Shown here: one piece after another, positions 1 to 6,307 of the stretch
Layout: every line of letters starts with the position of its first letter
Numbering within the stretch: position 1 is the stretch's first letter
Source of the DNA: DASZMJ01 sp035551935
Lineage (GTDB): Bacteria > Planctomycetota > Planctomycetia > Isosphaerales > Isosphaeraceae
Assembly: GCA_035551935.1 (NCBI GenBank)
Contig: DASZMJ010000230.1
Location: forward strand, 1-7,511
DNA: 7,511 nt
Direction of reading: 5' to 3'
Program-made: the position numbers and the translations under genes
The notes under the pieces: generated by a model
What the model was told of the DNA's origin: nothing
The model's input: only the letters and a program-made list of their open reading frames with translations
Databases searched by the model: none

Positions 1-8
1 CATCGGCC

Positions 9-118
9 AACTGGTGGCGATAGGCTGAGGTCACTTCGAGCCTCCGTGGGACGCGCTTGGTGTCGTGGAAAAACCCAAAGCGTACCGGAGGCTCGAAGTC
101 TTTGCATAGTCACCAGTT
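9..118. repeat. Imperfect long inverted repeat downstream of the glycosyltransferase gene
   Basis: A perfect 14-base arm, ACTTCGAGCCTCCG at 33-46, is repeated in inverse at 86-99. Outer 8-base arms, AACTGGTG at 9-16 and CACCAGTT at 111-118, lie in register with it. Inside, GCTTGG near 55-60 can pair with CCAAAGC near 75-81 with a bulge. The whole could fold as one interrupted hairpin of about 110 bases. It lies past the 3' end of the minus-strand glycosyltransferase and could end its transcript, but no run of T follows the stem in either direction. It could equally be a decayed small mobile repeat. The remainder of bases 1-191 holds no supportable gene. Confidence 0.6.
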
Positions 119-153
119 CCAAGCCAGACGGCGAAGGGATCGTGGACGGCGTA

Positions 154-166
154 GCGTGCCACCCGA
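154..166 (-). repeat. Possible remnant of the palindromic repeat found at 7276-7345
   Basis: The 13 bases GCGTGCCACCCGA are identical to the outer end of the right arm of the inverted repeat at 7333-7345, and in reverse complement to 7276-7288. The rest of that element is not conserved here, although GGACGGCGTAGCGTGCC just before it can form a weak hairpin. A single decayed REP unit downstream of the glycosyltransferase gene is plausible. Chance is also possible at this base composition. Confidence 0.3.
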
Positions 167-191
167 CCGCCGGCCCGGCGACGGCAACGCT

Positions 192-950
192 TCAATAGGT
201 CGGCGGCGACTGGGCCGGCGCCTGCGTCGGCTGCGGCCCGAAGGGCTTCGTCGCGCGGCCTTTCCAGTTCACTCCCATCGGCGCCGGCTCGCTCTCGAGG
301 TGGACGGCGAGGACCTCGGGCAAGAGCACTCGCCTGGGCCGGGGCCACTGGAGGGCGTGGAGGATGTCGGTCCGCTCCGCGTCGCCGCGGTGGGTGATCG
401 GGTAGGTCCTACCGGTCGAGCCGTGCCAGAGCTGGAAGAACCCCAGCGGGCAATAGCCGCCGTAGTCCCGATGCGCGATCCGGGCCCCCAGGGGCAAGGG
501 GGGCGTCGTCAGCGGCTTGACCAGGCAGCTCCACTCGTACTGCGACTCGACCCGATGCTGCTCCAGGAACCGCCGCCACTGGTCGTAGCCCGAGCAGTTG
601 AGCCGGTCGACGCCATAGATGACGGCCCGGTCGAGCTCGGCGTGCAGCAGGTGATGCCGCGTGCCCGGCGGCAGCCAGACGTCGGCGTCGAGGTGCAGGA
701 GCCAGTCCGTGCCCGAGTGGTGGGACAGGCCGTAGTTGATCCCGCGCGCCTTGTTGAACCCGCCGCCGTCGCGGGCGAAGACGTCCGTCGGCAGGCAGCG
801 CAGCCCGCGACGCTTGCAGAGCCGCTTCGTCGCCTCGTCGCCCGGGGTCGTCACGACGACCCAATCGTCGACCACTGCCAGCACGCTGTCGATCGTCTCG
901 GCCAGGAAATCGGCGTAGTTCGCGCAGACCGTCACCGCCTCGATTCGCAT
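192..950 (-). CDS. Glycosyltransferase, family 2-like (GT-A fold)
   Basis: The 252-residue product resembles small GT-A glycosyltransferases that transfer a sugar from a nucleotide-sugar donor. The N-terminus (RIEAVTVCANYADFLAETI) has the look of the first beta strand and helix of the donor-binding fold. DGGGFNKARGINYGL (61-75) is followed by DWLLHLDADVW (82-92), in which D88 and D90 form the likely DxD-type metal and donor site. There is no membrane segment, so it is probably cytosolic, and the proline-rich tail from about 240 is likely disordered. ATG 950 was chosen over the in-frame ATG at 1067 because GAGGGGAAG lies just ahead of it and the fold begins at once; the extra 39 residues are arginine-rich and non-homologous in appearance. 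It follows the MFS exporter on the same strand after 154 bases, so co-transcription is possible. Acceptor and donor cannot be read from the sequence. Confidence 0.85.
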   Translation of the reverse strand: MRIEAVTVCANYADFLAETIDSVLAVVDDWVVVTTPGDEATKRLCKRRGLRCLPTDVFARDGGGFNKARGINYGLSHHSGTDWLLHLDADVWLPPGTRHHLLHAELDRAVIYGVDRLNCSGYDQWRRFLEQHRVESQYEWSCLVKPLTTPPLPLGARIAHRDYGGYCPLGFFQLWHGSTGRTYPITHRGDAERTDILHALQWPRPRRVLLPEVLAVHLESEPAPMGVNWKGRATKPFGPQPTQAPAQSPPTY

Positions 951-1061
951 CGCTTCCCCTCGCAACGAGCCCCCGGTCCATCGCGCAATGGACCACCCGC
1001 CCGCGCGCCGCGACCCCCGGCCACTTTCCGGCCGGTCGTCGCGTCGGAAGTGCCGGCGAAG

Positions 1062-1080
1062 GGCCACGTTCGGCGTGGCC
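1062..1080 (-). other. Small hairpin between the exporter and glycosyltransferase genes
   Basis: GGCCACG at 1062-1068 and CGTGGCC at 1074-1080 form a perfect 7-base stem with a 5-base loop, 25 bases past the stop codon of the exporter gene. There is no T-run after it on the minus strand, so a factor-independent terminator is not supported. It might protect the 3' end or reduce read-through into the glycosyltransferase gene. Nothing else stands out in the 951-1104 gap. Confidence 0.3.
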
Positions 1081-1104
1081 GGGGCGGCCGGTTTCGCCGC
1101 CGAC

Positions 1105-2436
1105 TCAGGCGATTCCCGGGTCGTCGGGCAGGAGGTCGGCCACGCCGTCCGCGACGGCCTTCGACGGCGCGCGGAGGATGCCCGTGGTCAGGGCGATCAG
1201 GGCGACGACGACGCAGAGGGCCGCCGAGGCCCCCATCACGACGACCACCCCGCGGCGCAGGGCGACTTCGCCGGCCCAGAGGGCGCTCAAGGGGACGGTG
1301 CCGGAGTAGACGATCATCCAGATCCCCATGATCCGGCCGCGGAGGTGGTCGGGCACGCCGGTCTGGATCAGGGTCTGGGTCGCCGAGAAGAAGAGGATGC
1401 CGCCGAAGCCGACGCCGGTCAGGCAGAGCGACGCGACCGCCAGCGGGCCGCTCGACGGCCAGAGCGACCGGGCCCTGGGGGGCAAGGCTGCCGCGGCGGC
1501 CAGGCTGGCGGCGAACAGGAGCATGCCGCCGAGGATCAGCCATTCCTTGCGCCTCAGGCCGCCGAGCGAGGCGACGAACAGGGCGCCGACCGTCGCGCCG
1601 ACGCCGCCGCTGGCCAGCAGGATGCTGTAGCCGAGCGGTCCGGTCCGCACGACCACCCGCGCATACGCCGGCACCAATGCCGAATACCCCATGCCGACGA
1701 CGCCGAAGAACGCGAGCAGGGCGAAGAGGCTCGCCACCCGGCGGTCGCGACGGAGGTAGTCGAGGCCGCCGAGCAGCTCCTTCAACGGCGGCTCGTGTCG
1801 CGGCGGCGGCGGCCGTCGGGGGGTCGGGATCGACAGCAAGGCGACGATCGCGGCGAGGTAGCTCGCGCCGTTGAGCCCGAAGCAGGCCGTCCGGCCGAAG
1901 TGGGCCAGGCAGAACCCCGCCAGCGCCGGCCCGAGCACGCGCGAGGCGTTGAACAGCCCCGAGTTCAGCGCGATCGCGTTCATGAGGCTCGACCGGCCGA
2001 CCAGCTCGTACAGGAAGACCTGCCGGCTCGGCATCTCGAAGGTCAGGCAGATCCGCGTCAACGCCAGGATCAGCGCCATCTCCCAGATGGTCACGACCCC
2101 GAGGGCCACCAGCGCCGACAGGGCGAAGGCCAGCAGCATCTGGCCGACCTGCATCGCCAGGATCAGCCGCTTCGGCGCCACGCGGTCGGCCAGAGCCCCG
2201 GCGAAGAGGCCGACGAGCAGGCCCGGCATCACCCCCGAGGCGCTGACGATGCCGAGCATGCGCTCGGAGTGCGTCATGTCGTAGACGATCCAGCCGACGG
2301 CGGCGTCCTGGAGCCACGTGCCGACGAGGCTGATGCCCTGGCCGACGTAGAAGCGGCGATACTCGGCGTTGTCGGCCAGGGTCGCGAAGGTCCGCGACCG
2401 GATGCGACTGGGCTCGGCGGCGATGGCTTCGGCCAT
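1105..2436 (-). CDS. MFS transporter, MFS_3 / EntS-like (DHA3) exporter
   Basis: The 443-residue product is an inner-membrane major facilitator protein of the MFS_3 (EntS-like) type, typically proton-driven exporters of siderophores, drugs or other small molecules. The family signature is clear: AEYRRFYVGQGISLVGTWLQ (24-43) opens the first helix, the loop 2-3 motif A reads GALADRVAPKR (80-90), MPSRQVFLYELVG (135-147) and NAIALNSGLFNASRVLGPAL (153-172) follow, and the C-half carries VPDHLRGRIMGIW (361-373). About 10-12 hydrophobic segments are spread over 30-420, with a charged central loop around 204-232. ATG 2436 was preferred to the in-frame ATG at 2601 because a GGGAG site (2441-2445) precedes it and the family match starts soon after; the upstream stretch is proline/arginine-rich. 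The gene is divergent from rlmN. Substrate is unknown; the glycosyltransferase downstream hints at a glycosylated product but does not prove it. Confidence 0.92.
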   Translation of the reverse strand: MAEAIAAEPSRIRSRTFATLADNAEYRRFYVGQGISLVGTWLQDAAVGWIVYDMTHSERMLGIVSASGVMPGLLVGLFAGALADRVAPKRLILAMQVGQMLLAFALSALVALGVVTIWEMALILALTRICLTFEMPSRQVFLYELVGRSSLMNAIALNSGLFNASRVLGPALAGFCLAHFGRTACFGLNGASYLAAIVALLSIPTPRRPPPPRHEPPLKELLGGLDYLRRDRRVASLFALLAFFGVVGMGYSALVPAYARVVVRTGPLGYSILLASGGVGATVGALFVASLGGLRRKEWLILGGMLLFAASLAAAAALPPRARSLWPSSGPLAVASLCLTGVGFGGILFFSATQTLIQTGVPDHLRGRIMGIWMIVYSGTVPLSALWAGEVALRRGVVVVMGASAALCVVVALIALTTGILRAPSKAVADGVADLLPDDPGIA

Positions 2437-2524
2437 GGGTCTCCCGGGCGGATTGGGCGTGCCGTCGTCAGGGGTCGGCCGCGGGGGGAAGAGCCATCGG
2501 CCTGGGCGGGACATCCACCCCCGA

Positions 2525-2553
2525 ATTATTGTCGCCAACCCCCTCGCCGACAA
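2525..2553 (-). promoter_or_regulatory. Candidate sigma-70-type promoter for the MFS exporter
   Basis: Reading the minus strand, TTGTCG (2553-2548, -35, 4 of 6 matches to TTGACA) is followed by exactly 17 bases and then AATAAT (2530-2525, -10, 5 of 6 matches to TATAAT). Transcription would start near 2518, leaving a leader of about 82 bases before ATG 2436. This AT-rich hexamer stands out in a very GC-rich divergent gap. Housekeeping sigma consensus is assumed to hold in this organism. Confidence 0.5.
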
Positions 2554-2596
2554 CGGCAGATCCCCGACGTCGACCGTTCGCGAGGCCGCCGGCGCA

Positions 2597-2625
2597 TTCA
2601 ATTCTCGGGCCGGATGGCTTAGGAT
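2597..2625 (+). promoter_or_regulatory. Weak candidate promoter for the rlmN operon
   Basis: TTCAAT (2597-2602) and TAGGAT (2620-2625) are spaced by 17 bases. The -10 matches 4 of 6 consensus bases and the -35 only 3 of 6. The start site would be near 2632, giving a leader of about 38 bases to ATG 2670. Position and spacing are right but the match is poor. A short GGGTC tandem run (about 2631-2647) follows. Confidence 0.25.
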
Positions 2626-2669
2626 GGAGTGGGTCGGGTCGGGTCGTTTCGTCTCCGGAATGGTCGTCG

Positions 2670-3716
2670 ATGATGAAGCGCGTCTTGCTGGAAGCCACGG
2701 CCGAGGAGCTCCGAGGCTGGATGGTCGAGCGGGGCCATCGGCCGTTCCACGCCGGCCAGGTCCTGCGCTGGGTCTTCGACCGCCGCGCGACGGACTTCGA
2801 CGCGATGACCGACCTTCCCAGGGGCCTCCGCCGCGACCTCGACGCCGACTGGCGGGTCTTCGGCACCGAGGTCGCCCACCACGGCGCCGCGCCGGACGGG
2901 ACCGAGAAGCTGCTGCTGGCCTGCGACGACGGCCGCCGGATCGAGTGCGTCGTCATGGCCGAGGCCGATCGCCGGACGGCCTGCATCAGCACCCAGGTCG
3001 GCTGCGCCATCGGCTGCGTCTTCTGCGCCAGCGGGCTGAAAGGCGTCGAGCGCAACCTGGGGCGGGGCGAGATCCTCGAGCAGGTCGTCCGGCTCGGCCA
3101 CCGGCTCCCGCCGGGGGAGAGGCTGACCCACGTCGTCGTCATGGGGATGGGGGAGAGCCTGGCGAACCTCGACAACCTCGTCGCGGCGCTCGACCGCCTC
3201 TGCTCGCCCGAGGGCCTGGGCCTGAGCCAGCGCCGGGTGACGATCTCGACGGTGGGCCTGCCCGAGAAGATGCGGGCGCTGGCCGACCTCGATCGGCGCT
3301 ATCACCTGGCGGTCTCGTTGCATGCGCCGACCGAGGCGTTGCGGAACGAGCTGGTGCCGGTCAACGAGGCGATCGGCCTGGCCGCCGTGATGGCCGCGGC
3401 CGACGCCTACTTCGAGAAAACTGGCCGGCAGGTGACGTTCGAGTACGTCCTGCTCCGGGGCATCAACGACCGGCCGGAGGACGCGACGGCCCTGGCGCGG
3501 CTGCTGTCGGGGCGGAAGGCGCACGTCAACCTGATCCCGTACAACCCGGTCGCCGGCCTGCCGTTCGAGCGGCCGACGCCGGCCGCATTGGATCGGTTCG
3601 TGGCCGACCTTCGGGCGCGGGGCGTCAGCGCCACGGTCCGCAAGACCAAGGGGCGGCCGATCGACGCCGCCTGCGGCCAGCTCCGTCGCCGGGTCGAGGC
3701 GGCCGCGACCCCTTGA
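2670..3716 (+). CDS. rlmN: Dual-specificity 23S rRNA / tRNA adenine C2-methyltransferase RlmN
   Basis: The 348-residue product is a cytosolic radical SAM enzyme that methylates C2 of A2503 in 23S rRNA and, in the family, A37 of some tRNAs. The iron-sulfur cluster motif is C112-x3-C116-x2-C119 in QVGCAIGCVFCASG. C335 in AACGQLR matches the cysteine (E. coli C355) that forms the protein-RNA adduct, and C105 lies seven residues before the cluster as E. coli C118 does. The N-terminal RNA-binding part (FHAGQVLRWVFDR, 26-38), HLAVSLHAP (212-220), FEYVLLRGIND (257-267) and HVNLIPYNPV (285-294) are typical. The SAM-binding motif reads GMGESLAN where most relatives have GMGEPL. The start is ATG 2670 (or the adjacent ATG 2673), where homology begins; no good Shine-Dalgarno is visible, and the upstream in-frame ATG 2529 would add 47 atypical residues. 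It heads a four-gene plus-strand run. Confidence 0.95.
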   Translation: MMKRVLLEATAEELRGWMVERGHRPFHAGQVLRWVFDRRATDFDAMTDLPRGLRRDLDADWRVFGTEVAHHGAAPDGTEKLLLACDDGRRIECVVMAEADRRTACISTQVGCAIGCVFCASGLKGVERNLGRGEILEQVVRLGHRLPPGERLTHVVVMGMGESLANLDNLVAALDRLCSPEGLGLSQRRVTISTVGLPEKMRALADLDRRYHLAVSLHAPTEALRNELVPVNEAIGLAAVMAAADAYFEKTGRQVTFEYVLLRGINDRPEDATALARLLSGRKAHVNLIPYNPVAGLPFERPTPAALDRFVADLRARGVSATVRKTKGRPIDAACGQLRRRVEAAATP

Positions 3717-3747
3717 GCCGCGCCGCGCCGCGACGTCGTCCAGCACC

Positions 3748-3753
3748 GGAGGG
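3748..3753 (+). promoter_or_regulatory. Strong ribosome binding site deciding a GTG start
   Basis: GGAGGG lies four bases before GTG 3758. It is the best Shine-Dalgarno in the plus-strand operon and fixes the start of the sigma factor gene, whose reading frame stays open far upstream through the rlmN region. Confidence 0.8.
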
Positions 3754-3757
3754 TTCG

Positions 3758-4411
3758 GTGGCCGACAGCGACATCCTGGAACGCCAGCTCGAGGCCCGCG
3801 ACCCGGACGTCCGGCTGATGCTCCAGGTCCGCGACGACGTGCCGGGTGCCTTCGAGGCCCTGGTCGATCGGTACCAGCACCGCCTGCTCGGCGTCCTGAC
3901 CCACCTGATCGGCCGCGCCGAGGAGGCCGAGGACCTGACGCAGGACGTCTTCCTCCGGATCTACCGCGCCCGCAAGGGTTACCGGCCGCGGGCGAAGTTC
4001 TCGACCTGGATGTTCACGATCGCCAACAACCTCGCGTTGAACCACCTCCGCGGCCGGGGCCGCAACCCGATCGTCGCGCTGGGGCTGGCCGGCGACCACT
4101 CCGGCTCACAGCCGGCGCTCTCCCCCGCCGAGCGGGCCGAGGACCCCGGCGGCACGCCGTCGTCGCACGTCCGCCGCGACGAGCTGTCGCGGGTCATCCG
4201 CGACGCGCTCGACGACCTCGGCGAGGACCAGAAGGTCGCCGTCGTGCTCAACAAGTTCGAGGAGATGAGCTACGCCGAGATCGCCGAGGTCATGGGCCGC
4301 TCCGAGGCCGCCATCAAGTCGCTCCTGGCCCGCGCCCGGACCAACCTCCGCGAGCGCCTCGAGCCCTACCTCCTCACCGGCCACCTCCACCCCGGCGACG
4401 GCTCGGGTTGA
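3758..4411 (+). CDS. RNA polymerase sigma factor, ECF subfamily
   Basis: The 217-residue product has the two-domain layout of ECF sigma factors, which direct RNA polymerase to stress or signal-controlled promoters. Region 2 spans about 28-100: AFEALVDRYQHRLLGVLTHL, the core-binding EDLTQDVFLRIYRA (58-71), and the -10 recognition and melting helix FSTWMFTIANNLALNHLR (81-98). A flexible linker rich in Gly, Ser and Pro covers about 101-140. Region 4 (142-200) ends in the -35-binding helix-turn-helix, SYAEIAEVMGRSEAAIKSLL (171-190) followed by ARARTNLRERL. The GTG start is set by GGAGGG; reading further upstream in this frame gives only an out-of-frame image of rlmN. It lies 41 bases after rlmN and 58 before comF. 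No anti-sigma factor or zinc-finger partner is next to it, which is unusual. Its target genes are unknown. Confidence 0.93.
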   Translation: MADSDILERQLEARDPDVRLMLQVRDDVPGAFEALVDRYQHRLLGVLTHLIGRAEEAEDLTQDVFLRIYRARKGYRPRAKFSTWMFTIANNLALNHLRGRGRNPIVALGLAGDHSGSQPALSPAERAEDPGGTPSSHVRRDELSRVIRDALDDLGEDQKVAVVLNKFEEMSYAEIAEVMGRSEAAIKSLLARARTNLRERLEPYLLTGHLHPGDGSG

Positions 4412-4420
4412 AGGCCTTGC

Positions 4421-4455
4421 CTCTGCCCTCTGCCCTTTTCCCTTTTCCCTTTGCC
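4421..4455. repeat. Heptamer tandem repeat in the comF leader (5 units of CTYTKCC)
   Basis: Five contiguous 7-base units lie at 4421-4455: CTCTGCC, CTCTGCC, CTTTTCC, CTTTTCC, CTTTGCC. Degenerate pyrimidine flanks extend the tract to roughly 4415-4467. On the other strand it is a purine tract of GGCAGAG / GGAAAAG type. It fills nearly the whole 58-base gap between the sigma factor and comF and ends two bases before the comF start codon. In form it recalls the heptanucleotide short tandem repeats known from cyanobacterial genomes; relation to those is not implied. Confidence 0.85.
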
Positions 4456-4469
4456 CTACTCTTCCCTCG

Positions 4470-5252
4470 ATGAGACCCCCGCGCCTCCAACTCCCGGCCC
4501 TCGACGCCGCCCTCCGCCGGGCCCGGGGCTGGGGCGCGTCGTGCGCGGGGGCGGTCGAGGACCTGGTCTTCCCGCTGGAGTGCCTGATCTGCGGCAACGC
4601 GGGCTCGGGAGGGCCGTGGTGCGAGGCGTGCCGCGCCGAATTGCTGGGGGCGGTGTCGCGGGCCTGCGGGCGGTGTGCCTTGCCCTTGGGGCCGTTCGAG
4701 TCGGCCGAGCGGGGCTGTTCGTGGTGCCGGGGGCGGTCGCTCGGGTTCGACGGGGCGGTGGCGTTGGGCCCGTACCAGGGGCCGCTGCGGCACCTCTGCT
4801 TGCTCCTGAAGCGGCGGGCCAACGGCTGGATCGCCCGCTGGCTGGCCGACCTGCTCGTCGCCGCCCGCGGCGAGGCCCTCGGTCCGCTCGCCGGGGCGAA
4901 GGTCGTGCCCGTCCCTCTGCACTGGCGGCGCCGGCTCGGCCGCGGCTACGACCAGGCCGACGCCCTGGCTGGCCGGCTGGCCCGCCGGCTCCGCCTGAGC
5001 CCCTGCCGCGCCCTGCAACGCCTCCGCGCCACGACCACCCTCGCCCGACTCGGCCGCGCCGAGCGGCTGGAGGTGATGCGGGATGCCTTCGGCGTCCGGG
5101 GTCGGATACCCTTGAGCGGGGAAACGGTGCTGCTCGTCGACGACATCCTCACCACCGGCGCCACGGCCGGCGCCGCCGCCCGGGCCCTCAAGAAGGCCGG
5201 GGCCGCGCGGGTCGTCGTCGCCGTGATCGGCCGGGCCGAAGGGAGAGTTTAA
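4470..5252 (+). CDS. ComF family protein (double zinc ribbon plus phosphoribosyltransferase fold)
   Basis: The 260-residue product matches the ComF/ComFC family, linked in other bacteria to uptake and processing of transforming DNA. Four CxxC pairs (C38/C41, C51/C54, C66/C69, C83/C86) form the N-terminal zinc-binding part. The type I phosphoribosyltransferase domain follows, with VPVPLHWRRRLGRGYDQADA (146-165), the family stretch RATTTLARLGRAERLEVMRD (186-205), and the PRPP-binding loop VLLVDDILTTGAT (220-232). Length is normal for the family. ATG 4470 is the only reasonable start: the zinc region starts about 35 residues in and no in-frame GTG lies near. No Shine-Dalgarno exists, because the bases before it are a pyrimidine heptad repeat, so translation may be leaderless-like or coupled to the sigma factor gene. 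No other competence gene is visible, so a role in DNA uptake is only inferred. Confidence 0.92.
   Translation: MRPPRLQLPALDAALRRARGWGASCAGAVEDLVFPLECLICGNAGSGGPWCEACRAELLGAVSRACGRCALPLGPFESAERGCSWCRGRSLGFDGAVALGPYQGPLRHLCLLLKRRANGWIARWLADLLVAARGEALGPLAGAKVVPVPLHWRRRLGRGYDQADALAGRLARRLRLSPCRALQRLRATTTLARLGRAERLEVMRDAFGVRGRIPLSGETVLLVDDILTTGATAGAAARALKKAGAARVVVAVIGRAEGRV
5239..5246 (+). promoter_or_regulatory. hemC ribosome binding site inside the end of comF
   Basis: AAGGGAGA lies within the last codons of comF, about six bases before ATG 5253. The stop codon of comF (TAA, 5250-5252) touches the hemC start codon. This layout favours re-initiation, so that hemC output tracks comF translation. 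Confidence 0.6.
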
Positions 5253-6170
5253 ATGTCCAACCTCCTGCGCATCGGCACCCGCGGCAGCCCGCTGGCGCGC
5301 TGGCAGGCCGACTGGGTCGCCGACCGGCTCCGTCGGCACCATCCCGGCCTCGAGGTCGTCCTCGTCGAGATCAAGACCCAGGGCGACCGCGACCGCAACT
5401 CGCCGCTCGCCGCGATCGGCGGCACGGGGCTGTTCACGAAAGAGATCCAACGCGCCTTGGTGGAAGAGCGGATCGACGTGGCCGTCCACAGCCTCAAGGA
5501 CCTGCCCACGGCCTCGCCCGACGGCCTGGCATTGGCCGCGGTCCCGCCGCGCGAGGAGGTCGCCGATGCGTTGATCGCCCCGACCTACCGGACCCTCGAC
5601 GCCTTGCCCGCCGGCGCGACCGTCGGCACCGGCTCGCCCCGGCGCCGGGCGATGCTCCTGCACGCGCGGCCCGACCTGGAGGTCGTGCCCCTCCGCGGCA
5701 ACGTCGAGACCCGGCTGAACAGGGCCCTCGGCAGCGACCTCGACGCCGTCGTCCTCGCCGCCGCCGGCCTCCGCCGGCTCGGCCTCGACGGCCACATCAC
5801 CCAGCGCCTCGAGCCCCCCGCCTTCCTCCCCGCCGTCGGCCAGGGGGCGCTCGGAATCGAATGCCGATCTGATGATGATTTGACTCGGTCTCGACTCTCG
5901 GTGCTCGACGACCCGGCGACCCATCGCGCGGTCCTCGCCGAGCGCCGGCTCCTGGCCGAGCTGGAAGGCGGCTGCGTCCTGCCCCTCTCGGCCTTCGGCC
6001 GCGACGAAGACGGCCGGCTCGCGCTCGACGCCGCCCTGTTCGACCCCGACGGCCGCGAGCGCCTCGCCGCTTCTCTTCACGGCTCGATCGACGACCCGGA
6101 GGGTCTCGGCACGGCCGTTGCCGAGGCCCTCCGCGCCCAGGGTGCCGATCGGCTCTTGCGCCGCGGCTGA
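5253..6170 (+). CDS. hemC: Hydroxymethylbilane synthase (porphobilinogen deaminase)
   Basis: The 305-residue product is a cytosolic haem-pathway enzyme that joins four porphobilinogens into the linear tetrapyrrole hydroxymethylbilane with release of ammonia. C241 in LEGGC is the attachment point of the dipyrromethane cofactor. D83 in HSLKDLPT is the catalytic aspartate. RIGTRGSPLA (6-15), KTQGD (41-45), GGTGLFTKEI (56-65), the cofactor-binding arginines R130-R131 and AVGQGALGIECR (194-205) complete the family pattern. Two motifs deviate: GTGSPRRRAML (125-135) where many relatives have GTSSLRRQAQL, and GGCVLPLSA where GGCQVPIAA is common. Both keep the key residues, so an active enzyme is likely. 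Length is normal. The gene follows comF without a gap and is last in the plus-strand run. Around 5862-5900 the codons are less GC-rich (RSDDDLTRSRLS), a small local oddity. No hemD or hemA is in view. Confidence 0.96.
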   Translation: MSNLLRIGTRGSPLARWQADWVADRLRRHHPGLEVVLVEIKTQGDRDRNSPLAAIGGTGLFTKEIQRALVEERIDVAVHSLKDLPTASPDGLALAAVPPREEVADALIAPTYRTLDALPAGATVGTGSPRRRAMLLHARPDLEVVPLRGNVETRLNRALGSDLDAVVLAAAGLRRLGLDGHITQRLEPPAFLPAVGQGALGIECRSDDDLTRSRLSVLDDPATHRAVLAERRLLAELEGGCVLPLSAFGRDEDGRLALDAALFDPDGRERLAASLHGSIDDPEGLGTAVAEALRAQGADRLLRRG

Positions 6171-6196
6171 TACCGGATCGTCCGAAGGGCTTGTTT

Positions 6197-6270
6197 TTCG
6201 TAGGGTCCGCTATTGCGGACCTCTTCCATCCAAGAATGAGGAAGAGGTCCGCAATAGCGGACCCTACGAA
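6197..6270. repeat. Nested inverted repeat, REP-pair (BIME-like) between convergent genes
   Basis: A perfect 31-base arm (6197-6227) is repeated in inverse at 6240-6270 across a 12-base spacer. Each arm holds its own hairpin: GGTCCGC-TATT-GCGGACC (6204-6221) and GGTCCGC-AATA-GCGGACC (6246-6263). GTAG directly precedes the first hairpin, sharing its last G with it, and CTAC closes the second; GTAG is the tetranucleotide known to mark REP units mobilised by RAYT transposases. It sits in the 137-base gap where hemC and the cupin gene converge, the usual place for such elements. The stem could separate the two transcripts, but neither side carries a T-run directly after it, so it is not a classical terminator. 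Confidence 0.85.
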
Positions 6271-6307
6271 GAGCGATCCATTCCCGCGGTTCGATATGAG
6301 AGGCGGC

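Noticed and set aside
9..118. Integron attC site
   Set aside because: The inverted repeat has a fitting length, but the ends lack the RYYYAAC / GTTRRRY core pair and no integrase or cassette array is visible.
57..1331. Plus-strand open frame opposite the glycosyltransferase
   Set aside because: Shadow frame; the minus-strand protein shows family motifs and a ribosome binding site, while this translation is Arg/Pro/Gly-rich.
988..2622. Long plus-strand open frame opposite the exporter gene
   Set aside because: It is the antisense image of a clear transporter gene. The translation is Arg/Gly/Asp/Gln-rich without any domain, as expected from high-GC shadow frames.
2369..3757. Upstream extension of the sigma factor frame
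   Set aside because: The frame is open only by chance through rlmN. The true start is GTG 3758 behind GGAGGG.
4374..6080. Long minus-strand open frame of 568 codons across comF and hemC
   Set aside because: Antisense shadow of two well-recognised genes; low-complexity Gly/Ala/Glu composition and no motif.
6191..6270. Classical factor-independent terminator of hemC
   Set aside because: The strong stem is not followed by a T-run on either strand; the T-run at 6194-6198 comes before the stem on the plus strand. The REP-pair reading fits better.
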